From JAFKFJ01 sp963786445 (GTDB lineage: Bacteria > Pseudomonadota > Alphaproteobacteria > Acetobacterales > Acetobacteraceae), in contig CAWAZU010000026.1 of assembly GCA_963786445.1 (NCBI GenBank), positions 310,001 to 374,000 on the forward strand: a DNA stretch of 64,000 nt, read 5' to 3'. The notes under the pieces are model-generated. The model made no database searches. It worked only from the letters and a program-made list of their open reading frames with translations, and was not told the origin of the DNA. Shown here piece after piece: positions 8,819 through 17,217 of this stretch. Numbering within the stretch: position 1 is the stretch's first letter; each line of letters starts with the position of its first letter. Made by a program: the position numbers and the translations under genes.

Positions 8819-9121
8819 AGCGGTCTGCCCTCTCGGCGGTGGCGCGCGCGGCCGAACGCGCGCTTCGGGATCGAGGCGCCGGCGGCGGACACGCCGGTCA
8901 GCAGGATGGCGGGAATGCGGCCGGGCATGGATGACCTTCCGGATGCGAACCGCGCCACGCCGGCGGCGCGCCAATCGCCGCAGATTGCCGGGACATGGCC
9001 TTGTTGCAAAGCCGTCAGCCGAGGCGCGCCCGGCCAATAACGGTTGAACGTGCGTTTAATGCCCCGGCCCTGGCGTTCCGGCGGTCACGGACTAGAGTGG
9101 CGGTTTCCGAGAGAGGGCCCG
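8819..9121. other. intergenic stretch between divergent ABC ATPase and lutB
   Basis: This gap must contain both divergent promoters, but no strong -35/-10 pairs stand out. A minus-strand frame (8815-9009) would overlap the ATPase start by ATGA, yet its product is Arg-rich and matches no permease end, so I do not call it. The ribosome site for lutB, GAGAGAGGG, is at 9109-9117. Confidence 0.4.
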
Positions 9122-10549
9122 ATGCGCGCCACCAGCTCCGCGTTCAAGCAGAATGCCGCAAGCGCGATGGCGGATGCCGGGCTGCAGAAGGCGCTCGCCC
9201 GCACCCGCCCGCAATTCCCCGCCAAGCGCGCCGCCGCGGTGGCCGCCCTGCCGGAATTCGAGGCGCTGCGCGAGACCGGCAAGCGCATCAAGGACCACAC
9301 GCTCGCGCATCTCGACTTCTACCTCGAAACCTTCGCCGCCAACGTGGAGCGGGCGGGCGGGCAGGTGCATTGGTGCGCGGACGCGCAAGCGGCGCGCGAC
9401 GCCGTGCTCGCCATCTGCCGCGGCGCCGATGCCCGCACCGCGACCAAGGGCAAGTCGATGGCGAGCGAGGAGATCGGGCTGAACGAGCACCTCGCCGCCA
9501 ACGGCGTGACGCCGGTGGAGACCGATCTCGGCGAATACATCCTGCAACTGCGCCACGAGCCGCCCAGCCACATCATCGCCCCCGCCTTCCACCTCAACCG
9601 CGAGGACTGGGAGGCGCAATTCCGAAAAAGCCATGCGGAACTGCCGGCCGACCGCGTCTTCCACGAGCGCCGCGACATCCTGACCGAGGCGCGCACAAGG
9701 CTGCGGGAAAAATTCCTGGCCGCCGACGTGGGCATCACCGGGGCGAACTTCCTGGTCGCCGAGACTGGCAGCAGCGTGATCGTCACCAACGAGGGCAACG
9801 GCGACCTGACGCAGACGCTGCCGCGCGTGCATATCGTGCTCGCCGGCATCGAAAAAGTGGTGCCGACGATCGAGGACACGATGACCCTCCTGCGCCTGCT
9901 GGCGCGCTCGGCCACCGGGCAGGAGTTTTCGGTGTACACCACGTTCTCGACCGGCCCGCGCCGTGCCGACGATCCCGACGGGCCGGCGGAATACCATGTC
10001 GTGCTCTACGACAACGGCCGCTCGGCGATGGTGGGGACCGAGTTCCAGGACATGCTGCGCTGCATCCGCTGCGCCGCCTGCCTGAACCATTGCCCGGTCT
10101 ATGCCACGGTCGGCGGGCACGCCTATGGCTGGGTGTATTCGGGGCCGATGGGCGCCGTGCTGACGCCGGCGCTGATCGGCATCGACCAGGCCGGCCACCT
10201 GCCCAACGCCAGCACGTTCTGCGGCAAGTGCGAAAGCGTCTGCCCGATGAAAATCCCGCTGCCCAACATGATGCGGCACTGGCGGGAACGCGAGTTCGAG
10301 CGCCACCTGTCGCCCGCCGCGGCGCGGCGCGGCCTGGCGTTCTGGGGCTGGTTCGTGCGCCGGCCCGCCGCGTATCGGCTGGCGACGCGCGCGGCGATGG
10401 CGGGGCTCGGCTTGCTCGGCCGCCGCCGCGGAAAATTCCGCCGGCTGCCGCTGGCCGGCGGCTGGACCGCGGGGCGCGACCTGCCGGCACCCGAGGGCGA
10501 CACGTTCTTCGCCCGCTACGCGCGCGCGCAGCGGCAGGGCCGCGCATGA
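9122..10549 (+). CDS. lutB: L-lactate oxidation iron-sulfur protein LutB
   Basis: LutB is the ferredoxin-like electron-transfer component of the LutABC complex that oxidises L-lactate to pyruvate. The 475-residue product has the LUD-type N-terminal domain (KGKSMASEEIGLNEHL, GANFLVAETGSSVIVTNEGN) and two [4Fe-4S] motifs near residues 310-370: CIRCAACLNHCPVY and CGKCESVCPMKIP. The C-terminal region (about 395-475) is variable. The ATG at 9122 follows a GAGAGAGGG ribosome site. lutC begins inside its stop codon (ATGA). lutA is not here but at 24.6 kb. Confidence 0.92.
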   Translation: MRATSSAFKQNAASAMADAGLQKALARTRPQFPAKRAAAVAALPEFEALRETGKRIKDHTLAHLDFYLETFAANVERAGGQVHWCADAQAARDAVLAICRGADARTATKGKSMASEEIGLNEHLAANGVTPVETDLGEYILQLRHEPPSHIIAPAFHLNREDWEAQFRKSHAELPADRVFHERRDILTEARTRLREKFLAADVGITGANFLVAETGSSVIVTNEGNGDLTQTLPRVHIVLAGIEKVVPTIEDTMTLLRLLARSATGQEFSVYTTFSTGPRRADDPDGPAEYHVVLYDNGRSAMVGTEFQDMLRCIRCAACLNHCPVYATVGGHAYGWVYSGPMGAVLTPALIGIDQAGHLPNASTFCGKCESVCPMKIPLPNMMRHWREREFERHLSPAAARRGLAFWGWFVRRPAAYRLATRAAMAGLGLLGRRRGKFRRLPLAGGWTAGRDLPAPEGDTFFARYARAQRQGRA

Positions 10550-11239
10550 GCCGCGAGGCGATTCTCGGCGCGATCCGCCGCGGGCTGCGGCGCGGGAAGC
10601 TGGCGGAGGACGAGGCGATGGCGCTGCGGGCGCGGCTGGCGGCGCATCCGCGCCACCTGATCCCGGCGCGCAGCCGGCTGCCGCGTCCGCAACAGGTCGC
10701 CTTGTTCATCGCCAACCTCGAACGCGAATTCGCCACCGCCGCACGCGTGCCGTCGCCAGGAGGCGGTGCCCGGCGCGGTCGCCGACTACCTCGCCGCGCA
10801 GAACCTGCCGCCCGCCTTCGTCATGGCGCCGCACCCCGACCTGCGGGCGCTGCCGTGGGCGGAGCGGCCGTTGCTGGCGTGGCGGGAGGGTCGCGCCGAG
10901 GCCGACGACGCCGTCAGCCTGCAGCACGGTTTTGCCGGCATCGCCGAGACCGGCACGCTGCTGCTGCCGGGCGGCCCGGAGCGCCCGACCACGCTGAACC
11001 TGCTGTGCGAGACCGAAATCGTGGTGCTGCACGCGAGCCGCATCGTCGGCGCCTACGAGGAGGCGTGGGATTTGTTGCGCGCCGAGCGGGTCCGCGACGG
11101 GTTGCTGCCGCGCAACGTCATGCTCGTCACCGGCCCGTCGCGCTCGGCCGACATCGAGTCGGTGCTGGAACTCGGCGCGCACGGGCCGCGGCGGCTGCAT
11201 GTCGTGCTGGTGGACGACGACCCGGCCGCGCTGCCCTGA
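10546..11239 (+). CDS. lutC: lactate utilisation protein LutC (frameshifted in this sequence)
   Basis: LUD-domain subunit that partners LutB. The frame starts at 10546 overlapping the lutB stop and reads MSREAILGAIRRGL, then breaks after codon 70; the rest (VPGAVADYLAAQNLP, GFAGIAETGTLLLPGG, VVLHASRIVGAYEEA, DIESVLELGAHGPRRLHVVLVD) is in the next frame to 11239. Skipping one base at about 10756 (a C in the CGTCGCC run) restores a 230-residue protein with no gap in the family match, so this is one gene. Because the protein is otherwise perfect, a sequence error is more likely than a recent mutation. Confidence 0.85.
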
Positions 11240-11242
11240 CCG

Positions 11243-11761
11243 ATGCCGCGCCGTGCGCTGACCGAGCAGGACCGCGCCGACTGGGCCCGCTTCGCCCACG
11301 GCATCGCCGCGCTGCCCGGCCATGATGGGCCCGACGCGCCCGCCGAGACCATGCCGACCCCGCTCGCGATGCCGATGCCGATGCCGCCGCCGCCGCCGCT
11401 GCCGCGTCCGCCGGCGCCGCCGCTCGGGATCGGCGAGGCGCCTGCGGGATTGGACGGCGGCACCTGGAACCGGTTTCGTTCGGGCCGCATCGCGCCGACG
11501 CGCACGCTCGACCTGCACGGCCGCACCACGCAGCGCGCCTTCCATGCGCTGGACGCGTTCCTGCACGCCGCGCACGGCGACCGGGTGCGCTGCGTCGAAA
11601 TCATCACCGGCCGCGGCTCCGGCGAGGCGGGCGGAGCAATCCGACGGGAGTTTCCGATGTGGCTCAACCTGCCGGGGCTGCGCCCGCTGGTGCTTGCCGC
11701 CGCGCACCCGCACGCGGCGAACCAAGGCGCGGTGCGGCTGCTGCTGCGCCGGCCGCGGTGA
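11243..11761 (+). CDS. Smr/MutS2-C domain protein
   Basis: A 172-residue protein with a Met/Pro-rich low-complexity linker at about residues 33-58 (repeated MPMP and poly-Pro) and a C-terminal Smr domain. The domain shows LDLHGRTTQRAF, the LDxHG motif, and EIITGRGSGEAGGAIRREFPMWL, the TGxG motif; Smr domains are nicking endonucleases or nucleic-acid binders. The cellular role of stand-alone alphaproteobacterial Smr proteins is not established. The gene is close behind lutC and its stop overlaps the GTG start of the next regulator, a layout (mltA, Smr, XRE) common near the alphaproteobacterial origin. Confidence 0.88.
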   Translation: MPRRALTEQDRADWARFAHGIAALPGHDGPDAPAETMPTPLAMPMPMPPPPPLPRPPAPPLGIGEAPAGLDGGTWNRFRSGRIAPTRTLDLHGRTTQRAFHALDAFLHAAHGDRVRCVEIITGRGSGEAGGAIRREFPMWLNLPGLRPLVLAAAHPHAANQGAVRLLLRRPR

Positions 11762-12153
11762 CGCCGTTCGGGGCACGGCTGCGCGTGCTGCGCGCCGCCG
11801 ACGCCATGACGCTGCGGGCGCTGGCGGCGCGGCTGGAGGTTTCGCCCGCCTATCTCTCGGCGCTGGAGCACGGCAAGCGCGGCGCACCGAGTGCCGGCCT
11901 GGTGCATCAGGTCTGCGAGGCGTTCGGGCTGATCTGGGACGAGGCGGAGGAACTGGCGCGGCTGGCCCGGCTGTCGCATCCACGCGTCACGGTCGATACC
12001 GCGGGGCTGACGCCGGAGCAGACCGCGCTTGCCAACCGCATCGCGCAGGACATCCGGCGCCTGCCGCCGGAGACCGTGGCGGCGCTGCTGGCGCTGCTGG
12101 ACGCGACCGTGCTGCAGCCGCGACCGCGACGTTTCGCGGCGCGCGGACGATGA
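11758..12153 (+). CDS. XRE-family helix-turn-helix regulator
   Basis: A 131-residue DNA-binding protein. An HTH_3/XRE domain fills residues 2-65 (FGARLRVLRAADAMTLRALA, then SPAYLSALEHGKRGAP), with the second helix-turn-helix helix around SPAYLSALE. The remaining part is helical with no recognised ligand domain. GTG at 11758 overlaps the Smr stop (GTGA), implying translational coupling; the open frame extends further upstream but that part overlaps the Smr domain. It is convergent with maf, 11 nt apart. Target genes unknown. Confidence 0.82.
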   Translation: MTPFGARLRVLRAADAMTLRALAARLEVSPAYLSALEHGKRGAPSAGLVHQVCEAFGLIWDEAEELARLARLSHPRVTVDTAGLTPEQTALANRIAQDIRRLPPETVAALLALLDATVLQPRPRRFAARGR

Positions 12154-12164
12154 ACGCGGATGCG

Positions 12165-12776
12165 CTAGATGAGCACGCCGTGCTGGCGCAAAAATCCCAG
12201 TAACGGCAGCAGCGGCAGGCCGAGGATGGCGGCGTGCTCGCCCGCGATCGCATCGAACAATTGCACGCCGAGCCCCTCCAGCCGGTACGCGCCGACGGTT
12301 GCCGTCAGGATGTCGCCTTCCGCCGCCAGATAGGCGTCGAGGAACGCGTCGCCAAAATTCCGCATGGTCAGGCGCGGCCGTGCGACGTGGTGCCAGACGT
12401 GCCGGCCACCGCGCACGCATTGCACCGCGGTGACAAGTTCATGCGTCCGGCCGCGCAACGCGCACAGATGCCGCCGCGCTTCGGCGAGGTCGGGCGGCTT
12501 GTCGAACCAGCGGTCGCCGCAGACGAGCAGCTGGTCGCAGCCGATCACCAGCGCCTCGGGATCGCGATGCGCGACGCGCTCGGCCTTCATCGCCGCCAGC
12601 ATCAGCGCGGTGTCGTCCGCCGAGGCACCATCGGCGCGCGCGCTCTGCTTGGCCGCCGCCTCATCGACCGCGGCCACCTGCACAGCAAACGAAAGTCCGG
12701 CGCGTTCCAGCACGATGCGGCGGCTGACCGAGGCGCTGGCAAGCACGAGGTGCGGCGTGTCGGCCTGCAAGTTCAC
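12165..12776 (-). CDS. maf: Maf-family nucleotide pyrophosphatase
   Basis: Maf proteins hydrolyse non-canonical or modified nucleoside triphosphates. The 203-residue product shows LASASVSRRIVLERAGL at residues 9-25, the family's phosphate loop, then VIGCDQLLVCGDRWFDKP with the catalytic aspartate and AAEGDILTATVGAYRLEGLG. The variant fits the YceF-like branch. The GTG start at 12776 overlaps the ppsR stop (GTGA), so the two genes are translationally coupled. In many relatives aroE follows maf; it is missing here. Confidence 0.92.
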   Translation of the reverse strand: MNLQADTPHLVLASASVSRRIVLERAGLSFAVQVAAVDEAAAKQSARADGASADDTALMLAAMKAERVAHRDPEALVIGCDQLLVCGDRWFDKPPDLAEARRHLCALRGRTHELVTAVQCVRGGRHVWHHVARPRLTMRNFGDAFLDAYLAAEGDILTATVGAYRLEGLGVQLFDAIAGEHAAILGLPLLPLLGFLRQHGVLI

Positions 12777-13630
12777 TGCGCCGCCGCCGCGGCCTTGCGC
12801 CGGCGGGTGTGCCAGGCTTCCATCAGTTGCAGCACGGTCGCCGCGGTTTCCTCGATCGAACGGCGGGTCACGTCGATCACCGGCCAGCCGTGGCGCGCGC
12901 ACAGCCGCCGCGCCCACAGCAGTTCCGCTTTCACCGTCTCCAGATCGACGTATTCGCCGCTGTCGTGGCGCATCGATCCCTCGGCACCGCTGATCAGGCG
13001 CAGGCGATGGCGGCGGATCTCGATCAGGGCTTGGGCATCCAGCGTCAGCCCGATCACCGGGCACAGCACCGCATCGAGCGCCGCCGGCTGCGGCAGGCTG
13101 GGCACCAGCGGAATGTTCGCCGCCTTGACGCCGCGATTGGCGAGATAGAAGCTGGTCGGCGTCTTTGACGAGCGCGATACGCCGACCAGCACCACGTCGG
13201 CCTCGGCGATGCCCGCCTGCTGCTGCCCGTCGTCATGGGCGAGCACGAAATGCATGGCGTCGATGCGGCGGAAATAGTCGGCGTCCAGCACGTATTGCCG
13301 GCCCGGCCGCGACATCGCCGTCTCGCCGAACTGTTCCTGCAGCATCGCCAGCACCGGGTCGAGCACATGCACCACCGGCAGGCCGAGCCGATGGCACGCG
13401 GTTTCCAGCTCGGCCCGCAGCCCTTTCTCGACCAGGGTGGACAGCACCGGGCCGGCCTCCGCCTCGATGCCCTCCAGCACCCGATGCAACTGGAAACGGG
13501 TGCGGATCAGGCTCCAGCGGTGCTGCACGATCTGCGCGTGCTCGAACTGCGCCACCGTCGCCCGCGCGATCGAGTTCAGCGTCTCGCCGGTCGCATCGGA
13601 GACCAGGTGCAGGTTGATCCGGTTCGGCAT
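12773..13630 (-). CDS. ppsR: pyruvate,phosphate dikinase / PEP synthase regulatory protein (DUF299)
   Basis: Bifunctional ADP-dependent kinase / Pi-dependent pyrophosphorylase that switches PEP synthase or PPDK off and on. The 285-residue product starts MPNRINLHLVSDATGETL and carries the P-loop-like motif GVSRSSKTPTSFYLANRG near residues 150-167, followed by KAANIPLVP. This is the RP001 family that flanks the replication origin in Caulobacter and Rickettsia. It is transcribed away from hemE, leaving a 313-bp divergent gap that I read as the candidate origin. maf follows with a 4-nt overlap. Confidence 0.93.
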   Translation of the reverse strand: MPNRINLHLVSDATGETLNSIARATVAQFEHAQIVQHRWSLIRTRFQLHRVLEGIEAEAGPVLSTLVEKGLRAELETACHRLGLPVVHVLDPVLAMLQEQFGETAMSRPGRQYVLDADYFRRIDAMHFVLAHDDGQQQAGIAEADVVLVGVSRSSKTPTSFYLANRGVKAANIPLVPSLPQPAALDAVLCPVIGLTLDAQALIEIRRHRLRLISGAEGSMRHDSGEYVDLETVKAELLWARRLCARHGWPVIDVTRRSIEETAATVLQLMEAWHTRRRKAAAAAQ

Positions 13631-13943
13631 GCCGGGCTGAGGATAACGGGGATAACGGGGATCGCCAGCCCCATCGGCGGCGTTTCCGCCGGTGAACGGG
13701 GATTGACGGGCCGGTCCGCGGCCCGGTGCCCAAAACGCCCGAGGTCGCCCGCAGAACGGGGACGGCTCGGCGATTCCCGCTTCAGACAGGCACCGGCCGT
13801 TGCCCTCACCTGTGGACAGCTTGGCGGATGATCCAGGGCGGATCGGGGTACCCGGATTTCCACAGCCCCATCATCTGCTTCAACCAGATTCTTTTTTGTC
13901 TTTTCTGGTAGGAAGCGGGGCGACGAGGAAGCAGGATCGGGAC
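13631..13943. other. oriC: candidate chromosomal replication origin between ppsR and hemE
   Basis: The gap lies between divergent ppsR (RP001 family) and hemE, the interval that holds the origin in Caulobacter and Rickettsia. It contains four direct copies of AACGGGGA (13645, 13654, 13695, 13755); the first two sit in GGATAACGG repeats whose complement reads TTATCC, the left part of a DnaA box. Further DnaA-like sites are TGTGGACAG (13811-13819; complement ends TCCACA), TGATCCAGG (13829-13837) and ATTTCCACA (13856-13864). Next to hemE is the most AT-rich stretch of the area, a T-run at 13889-13906 framed by ACCAGA and TCTGGT, suitable as an unwinding element. No box matches TTATCCACA perfectly. 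The same region must also carry the hemE and ppsR promoters. Confidence 0.6.
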
Positions 13944-14968
13944 ATGACGAAGCGGCTGTTGCGGGCGCTGGCGGGCGAGGCGGTGTGGCCGCCGCCCGTC
14001 TGGCTGATGCGCCAGGCGGGCCGCTACCTGCCGGAATACCGCGAGCTGCGGGCACAGGCAGCGGATTTCGTGGCGCTCTGCACCACGCCGGCACTGGCCA
14101 CGGAGGTGACGCTGCAGCCGCTGCGCCGCTTCGGCATGGATGCCGCCATCCTGTTCAGCGATATTCTGATGGTTCCCTGGGCGCTGGGGCAGGGATTGCG
14201 CTTCGCCGAGGGCGAGGGGCCGCTGCTGCCGCCGCTGCGCGACGAGGCGGCGCTGCTTGCGCTCGACCTGGACCGCCTGCCGGGGGCGCTGGCGCCGGTG
14301 CTGGAGACGGTCGCGGCGGGTCCGGGCCGAGGTCGGCGAATGCCACGCTGATCGGCTTTGCCGGCGCGCCGTTCACGGTCGCCTGCTACATGGTCGAGGG
14401 TCGCGGCGAGAGGGATTTTCCGGCTGCCCGCACGCTCGCATGGCGCGACCCCGGCCTGTTCGGGCGGCTGATGGCACTGCTGACCGAGGCAACGATCCGT
14501 TCGCTCACGTTGCAGATCGATGCCGGCGCGGAGGCAGTGATGCTGTTCGACAGCTGGGCCGGCCTGCTGGCGCCGAGCCAGTTTCGCGCCCACGTCCTGG
14601 CGCCGGCCGCCCGCATCGTCGCGGCGCTGCGCCGGCGCCACCCGGACGTGCCGGTGATCGGGTTTCCCCGCATGGCTGGGCTGCTGCTCGGCGAGTACGC
14701 CGCGGCGACGCGGGTGCAGGGGCTGGGCATCGACACCGCCGGCGACCTGGAGGCCGCCGCGGCATTGGTGCCGTCTGAGATGGCGTTGCAGGGCAATCTC
14801 GACCCGCTGGCGCTGGCGGTGGGCGGGACCGCGATGGCGCAGGAGACCCAGGCGATCCTGGAGGCGATGCGCGGGCGGCCGTTCGTGTTCAATCTCGGCC
14901 ACGGCATCGTGCCTGCGACCCCGCCCGCCCATGTCGCCGAGCTGGTGCGGCTGGTCCAGGCGGCTTGA
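13944..14968 (+). CDS. hemE: uroporphyrinogen decarboxylase (two frameshifts in this sequence)
   Basis: HemE decarboxylates the four acetate side chains of uroporphyrinogen III to give coproporphyrinogen III. The N-terminal third is perfect (PPPVWLMRQAGRYLPEYRELR, split as PVWLMRQAGRYLPEYR; LFSDILMVP; GEGP). After codon 124 the frame must shift by one base near 14313-14319 to read VRAEVG, and by one more at about 14338 to read NATLIGFAGAPFT and continue through MVEG, LFDSWAGLL, LQGNLDP and FNLGHGI to 14968. Both events are single extra bases. HemE is essential for heme, and the remainder is intact, so base-calling error is likely. It leads the hemE-hemH-HAD-hemJ group. Confidence 0.88.
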
Positions 14969-14999
14969 CCTTGGCCCCGCCCTGGCCACCTTGGCCGCC

Positions 15000-16073
15000 A
15001 TGACACGTCGTCGCACCGCCATCGTGCTGTTCAATCTCGGCGGTCCGGACCGGCTGGAGTCGGTGCGGCCGTTCCTGGTCAACCTGTTTACCGATCCGGC
15101 CATCCTGCGCGTGCCGCCGTTCATCCGGCCGTTCCTGGCGCGCCGCATCGCGCACGCCCGCGTCGCGCCGGCAACCGAGAACTACAAGCTGCTCGGGGGC
15201 GGCTCGCCGCTGCTGGGGCTGACCGAGCAGCAGGCACGAGCACTGGAAGCGGCGTTGCCGGAACGCGAGGCGCGCTGCTTCATCGCCATGCGCTACTGGC
15301 ACCCGTTCAGCCTGGAAGCGGCGCGCGCGGTGAAGACATGGGACCCGGACGAGGTCGTGCTGCTGCCGCTGTATCCGCAGTTCTCCACGACCACGACCGG
15401 CAGCAGCCTGATCGCGTGGCGGGACGCCGCGGTGCGGGTCGGGCTGGTCAAGCCGGTGACCACGATCTGCTGCTATCCCGATGATCACGACTTCGTCGCT
15501 GCCACCGCGGCGATCGTGCGCCTTCACTACGAGCAGGCCCGCGCGGCGCTCGCGCCCGAACAGCCGTTGCGTGTCTTGTTCTCGGCGCACGGATTGCCCG
15601 AAGTGATCGTGCAAGCGGGCGATCCCTACCAGGACCAGATCGAGCGCACGGTCGCTGCGGTGGTGGCGGACCTTGATCTGCCGGGCCTGGATCACGTGGT
15701 CTGCTACCAGTCGCGCGCGACGCCGCAGCAATGGATCACGCCATCGACGGACAGCGAAATCGAACGCGCGGCGAGGGATGGCGCTGCCGTGCTGGTGGTG
15801 CCGATCGCCTTCGTCTCGGAGCACACCGAGACGCTGGTGGAACTCGACGTGGACTATCGCCGGCTGGCCGAGCGCGTGGGTGTGCCCGGCTATGTCCGCG
15901 TGCCGACGCAGAACACGGATGCGGCTTTCATTGCCGCACTTGCCGGGCTGGTGCGCCGGGCGCTGGCGAGCGGCCCTGGCCTGCATTGCCTCGGCGGCGG
16001 CGGCATCTGCGCGGCGTCGCACCGCGACTGTCCCCACCGGCGCGCCGGCCGAGTCACGGCAGCGGCGGCATGA
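15000..16073 (+). CDS. hemH: ferrochelatase, possibly with a [2Fe-2S] cluster
   Basis: HemH inserts Fe2+ into protoporphyrin IX. The 357-residue product has NLGGPDRLESVRPFL, LPLYPQFSTTTTGSS, FSAHGLPEV with the catalytic His, YQSRATPQQWITP and PIAFVSEHTETLVELD with the catalytic Glu. At the C-terminus three cysteines (330, 337, 344) are spaced C-x6-C-x6-C, and an internal Cys pair lies at 157-158. Ferrochelatases of Caulobacter and Mycobacterium bind a [2Fe-2S] cluster through one internal and three C-terminal cysteines at nearly the same places, so cluster binding is a fair inference. The start at 15000 is 31 nt after hemE; the HAD gene begins inside the stop (ATGA). Confidence 0.93.
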   Translation: MTRRRTAIVLFNLGGPDRLESVRPFLVNLFTDPAILRVPPFIRPFLARRIAHARVAPATENYKLLGGGSPLLGLTEQQARALEAALPEREARCFIAMRYWHPFSLEAARAVKTWDPDEVVLLPLYPQFSTTTTGSSLIAWRDAAVRVGLVKPVTTICCYPDDHDFVAATAAIVRLHYEQARAALAPEQPLRVLFSAHGLPEVIVQAGDPYQDQIERTVAAVVADLDLPGLDHVVCYQSRATPQQWITPSTDSEIERAARDGAAVLVVPIAFVSEHTETLVELDVDYRRLAERVGVPGYVRVPTQNTDAAFIAALAGLVRRALASGPGLHCLGGGGICAASHRDCPHRRAGRVTAAAA

Positions 16074-16768
16074 CCCCGCAGGCACTGATGGCGCGGCGGC
16101 AGGCACCGCTGCGGCTGGTCATCTTCGATTGCGACGGTGTGCTGGTGGACAGCGAGCCGGTCTCCAACCGCATCCTTGCCAACGACCTGAGCGCGCGGGG
16201 CTGGCTGATGACGACGGCGGACGCCACCCGCTTGTTCGTCGGCACCTCCCTTGCCGACATGGTGCCGGCGGTCGAGGCGCGGATCGGCACGAAACTGCCG
16301 TCGGACTGGCAGGCGGACCTGCAGGCGCTCATCGTCACCGCACTCGCCGGGGAAGCGGTCGCCATTCCCGACGCGGTCGAGGCGCTGCGTGCGGTCGATG
16401 CGATGGGGATGGCCTGGCGCGTCGCCTCGAACTCCTCGCACGAGGAGATGGCGGCGAAATTCCGCCGGCTCGGCATCGACCTGCTGGTCGCGGGCCGGGT
16501 GTTCAGTTTCACCGACGTGAAGCGGGGCAAGCCGGCGCCGGACCTGTTTCTCGCCGCGGCGGCCTCCGCCGGCGCAGCCCCCGCCGAGTGCGTGGTGATC
16601 GAGGACACCGTGACCGGCGTGCAGGCCGCCGTTGCCGCCGGCATGGACTGCCTCGGCTTCGCACCGCACGGCGACGGCGCGGCCCTGCGCGCGGCCGGCG
16701 CGGTGCCGTTCCGTGCCATGCGGGAGCTGCCGGCGCTGCTGCGCGCGGCATGGCGGCGCGCGGCATGA
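16070..16768 (+). CDS. HAD-superfamily hydrolase, phosphoglycolate/beta-phosphoglucomutase-like
   Basis: A 232-residue cytoplasmic phosphatase-like protein. HAD motif I is VIFDCDGVLVDSEP (nucleophile Asp near residue 20), motif II ASNSS near residue 120, motif III lysine in GKPAPDLFL and motif IV VVIEDTVTGVQAA. The cap lies between motifs I and II. It overlaps hemH by ATGA and hemJ overlaps it by ATGA, so it is translated with the heme genes although no HAD enzyme is a known heme-pathway step. Substrate cannot be predicted. Confidence 0.87.
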   Translation: MTPQALMARRQAPLRLVIFDCDGVLVDSEPVSNRILANDLSARGWLMTTADATRLFVGTSLADMVPAVEARIGTKLPSDWQADLQALIVTALAGEAVAIPDAVEALRAVDAMGMAWRVASNSSHEEMAAKFRRLGIDLLVAGRVFSFTDVKRGKPAPDLFLAAAASAGAAPAECVVIEDTVTGVQAAVAAGMDCLGFAPHGDGAALRAAGAVPFRAMRELPALLRAAWRRAA

Positions 16769-17217
16769 CCGTCGCCGCGCTGGCGCCGCTCTATCTCTGG
16801 CTGAAGGCCGGCCATGTCGTCAGCATGGTCGCCTGGATGGCGGGCATGTTCTATCTGCCGCGGCTGTTCGTCTATCACTGCGAGGCACCGCGCGGGTCGG
16901 CCGAGAGCGAGCGGTTCAAGGTGATGGAACGCCGCCTGCTCAAGCAGATCATCAACCCGGCGATGCTGGCGACGTTCGGGTTCGGCATCCTGCTGGTGCT
17001 GACGCCGGGCGTGGTCGACTGGGCGGCCGGGTGGTGGCACGTCAAGCTCGCCGCCATCGTCCTGATGACGGCGGTGCATGGCATGCTGGCGCGCAGCCGG
17101 CGCGACTTCCTGCACGACCGCAACGCCAAGCCGGCCCGCTACTTCCGCATCATCAACGAAGTGCCGACGCTGCTGCTCGTGGTGATCGTGGTCATGGTGA
17201 TCGTGAAACCGTTCTGA
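16765..17217 (+). CDS. hemJ: protoporphyrinogen IX oxidase HemJ
   Basis: HemJ is the membrane protoporphyrinogen oxidase used by many alphaproteobacteria, feeding HemH with protoporphyrin IX. The 150-residue product has four predicted membrane segments; a His in LKAGHVVSMVAWMAGMFYLPR and a Lys in WWHVKLAAIVLM are the conserved residues of the family. The first segment has the typical YLWLKAGH start. The ATG at 16765 overlaps the HAD stop. Its position between hemH and rho is the common arrangement at alphaproteobacterial origins. Confidence 0.92.
   Translation: MTVAALAPLYLWLKAGHVVSMVAWMAGMFYLPRLFVYHCEAPRGSAESERFKVMERRLLKQIINPAMLATFGFGILLVLTPGVVDWAAGWWHVKLAAIVLMTAVHGMLARSRRDFLHDRNAKPARYFRIINEVPTLLLVVIVVMVIVKPF

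Noticed and set aside
8815..9009. Short minus-strand frame overlapping the ABC ATPase start by ATGA, considered as a permease tail
   Set aside because: It has no membrane segment and no permease motif; the product is Arg-rich.
11350..11425. ATGCCGATG repeats in the Smr gene considered as a tandem DNA repeat
   Set aside because: It simply encodes the Met/Pro-rich linker and is in frame with the gene.
13726..13911. 61-codon plus-strand frame inside the candidate origin
   Set aside because: Composition is irregular and it ends in the T-rich stretch; the DNA repeats explain the region better than a gene.
14257..14968. hemE read as two or three independent genes
   Set aside because: The fragments are consecutive parts of one uroporphyrinogen decarboxylase and are rejoined by removing two single bases.
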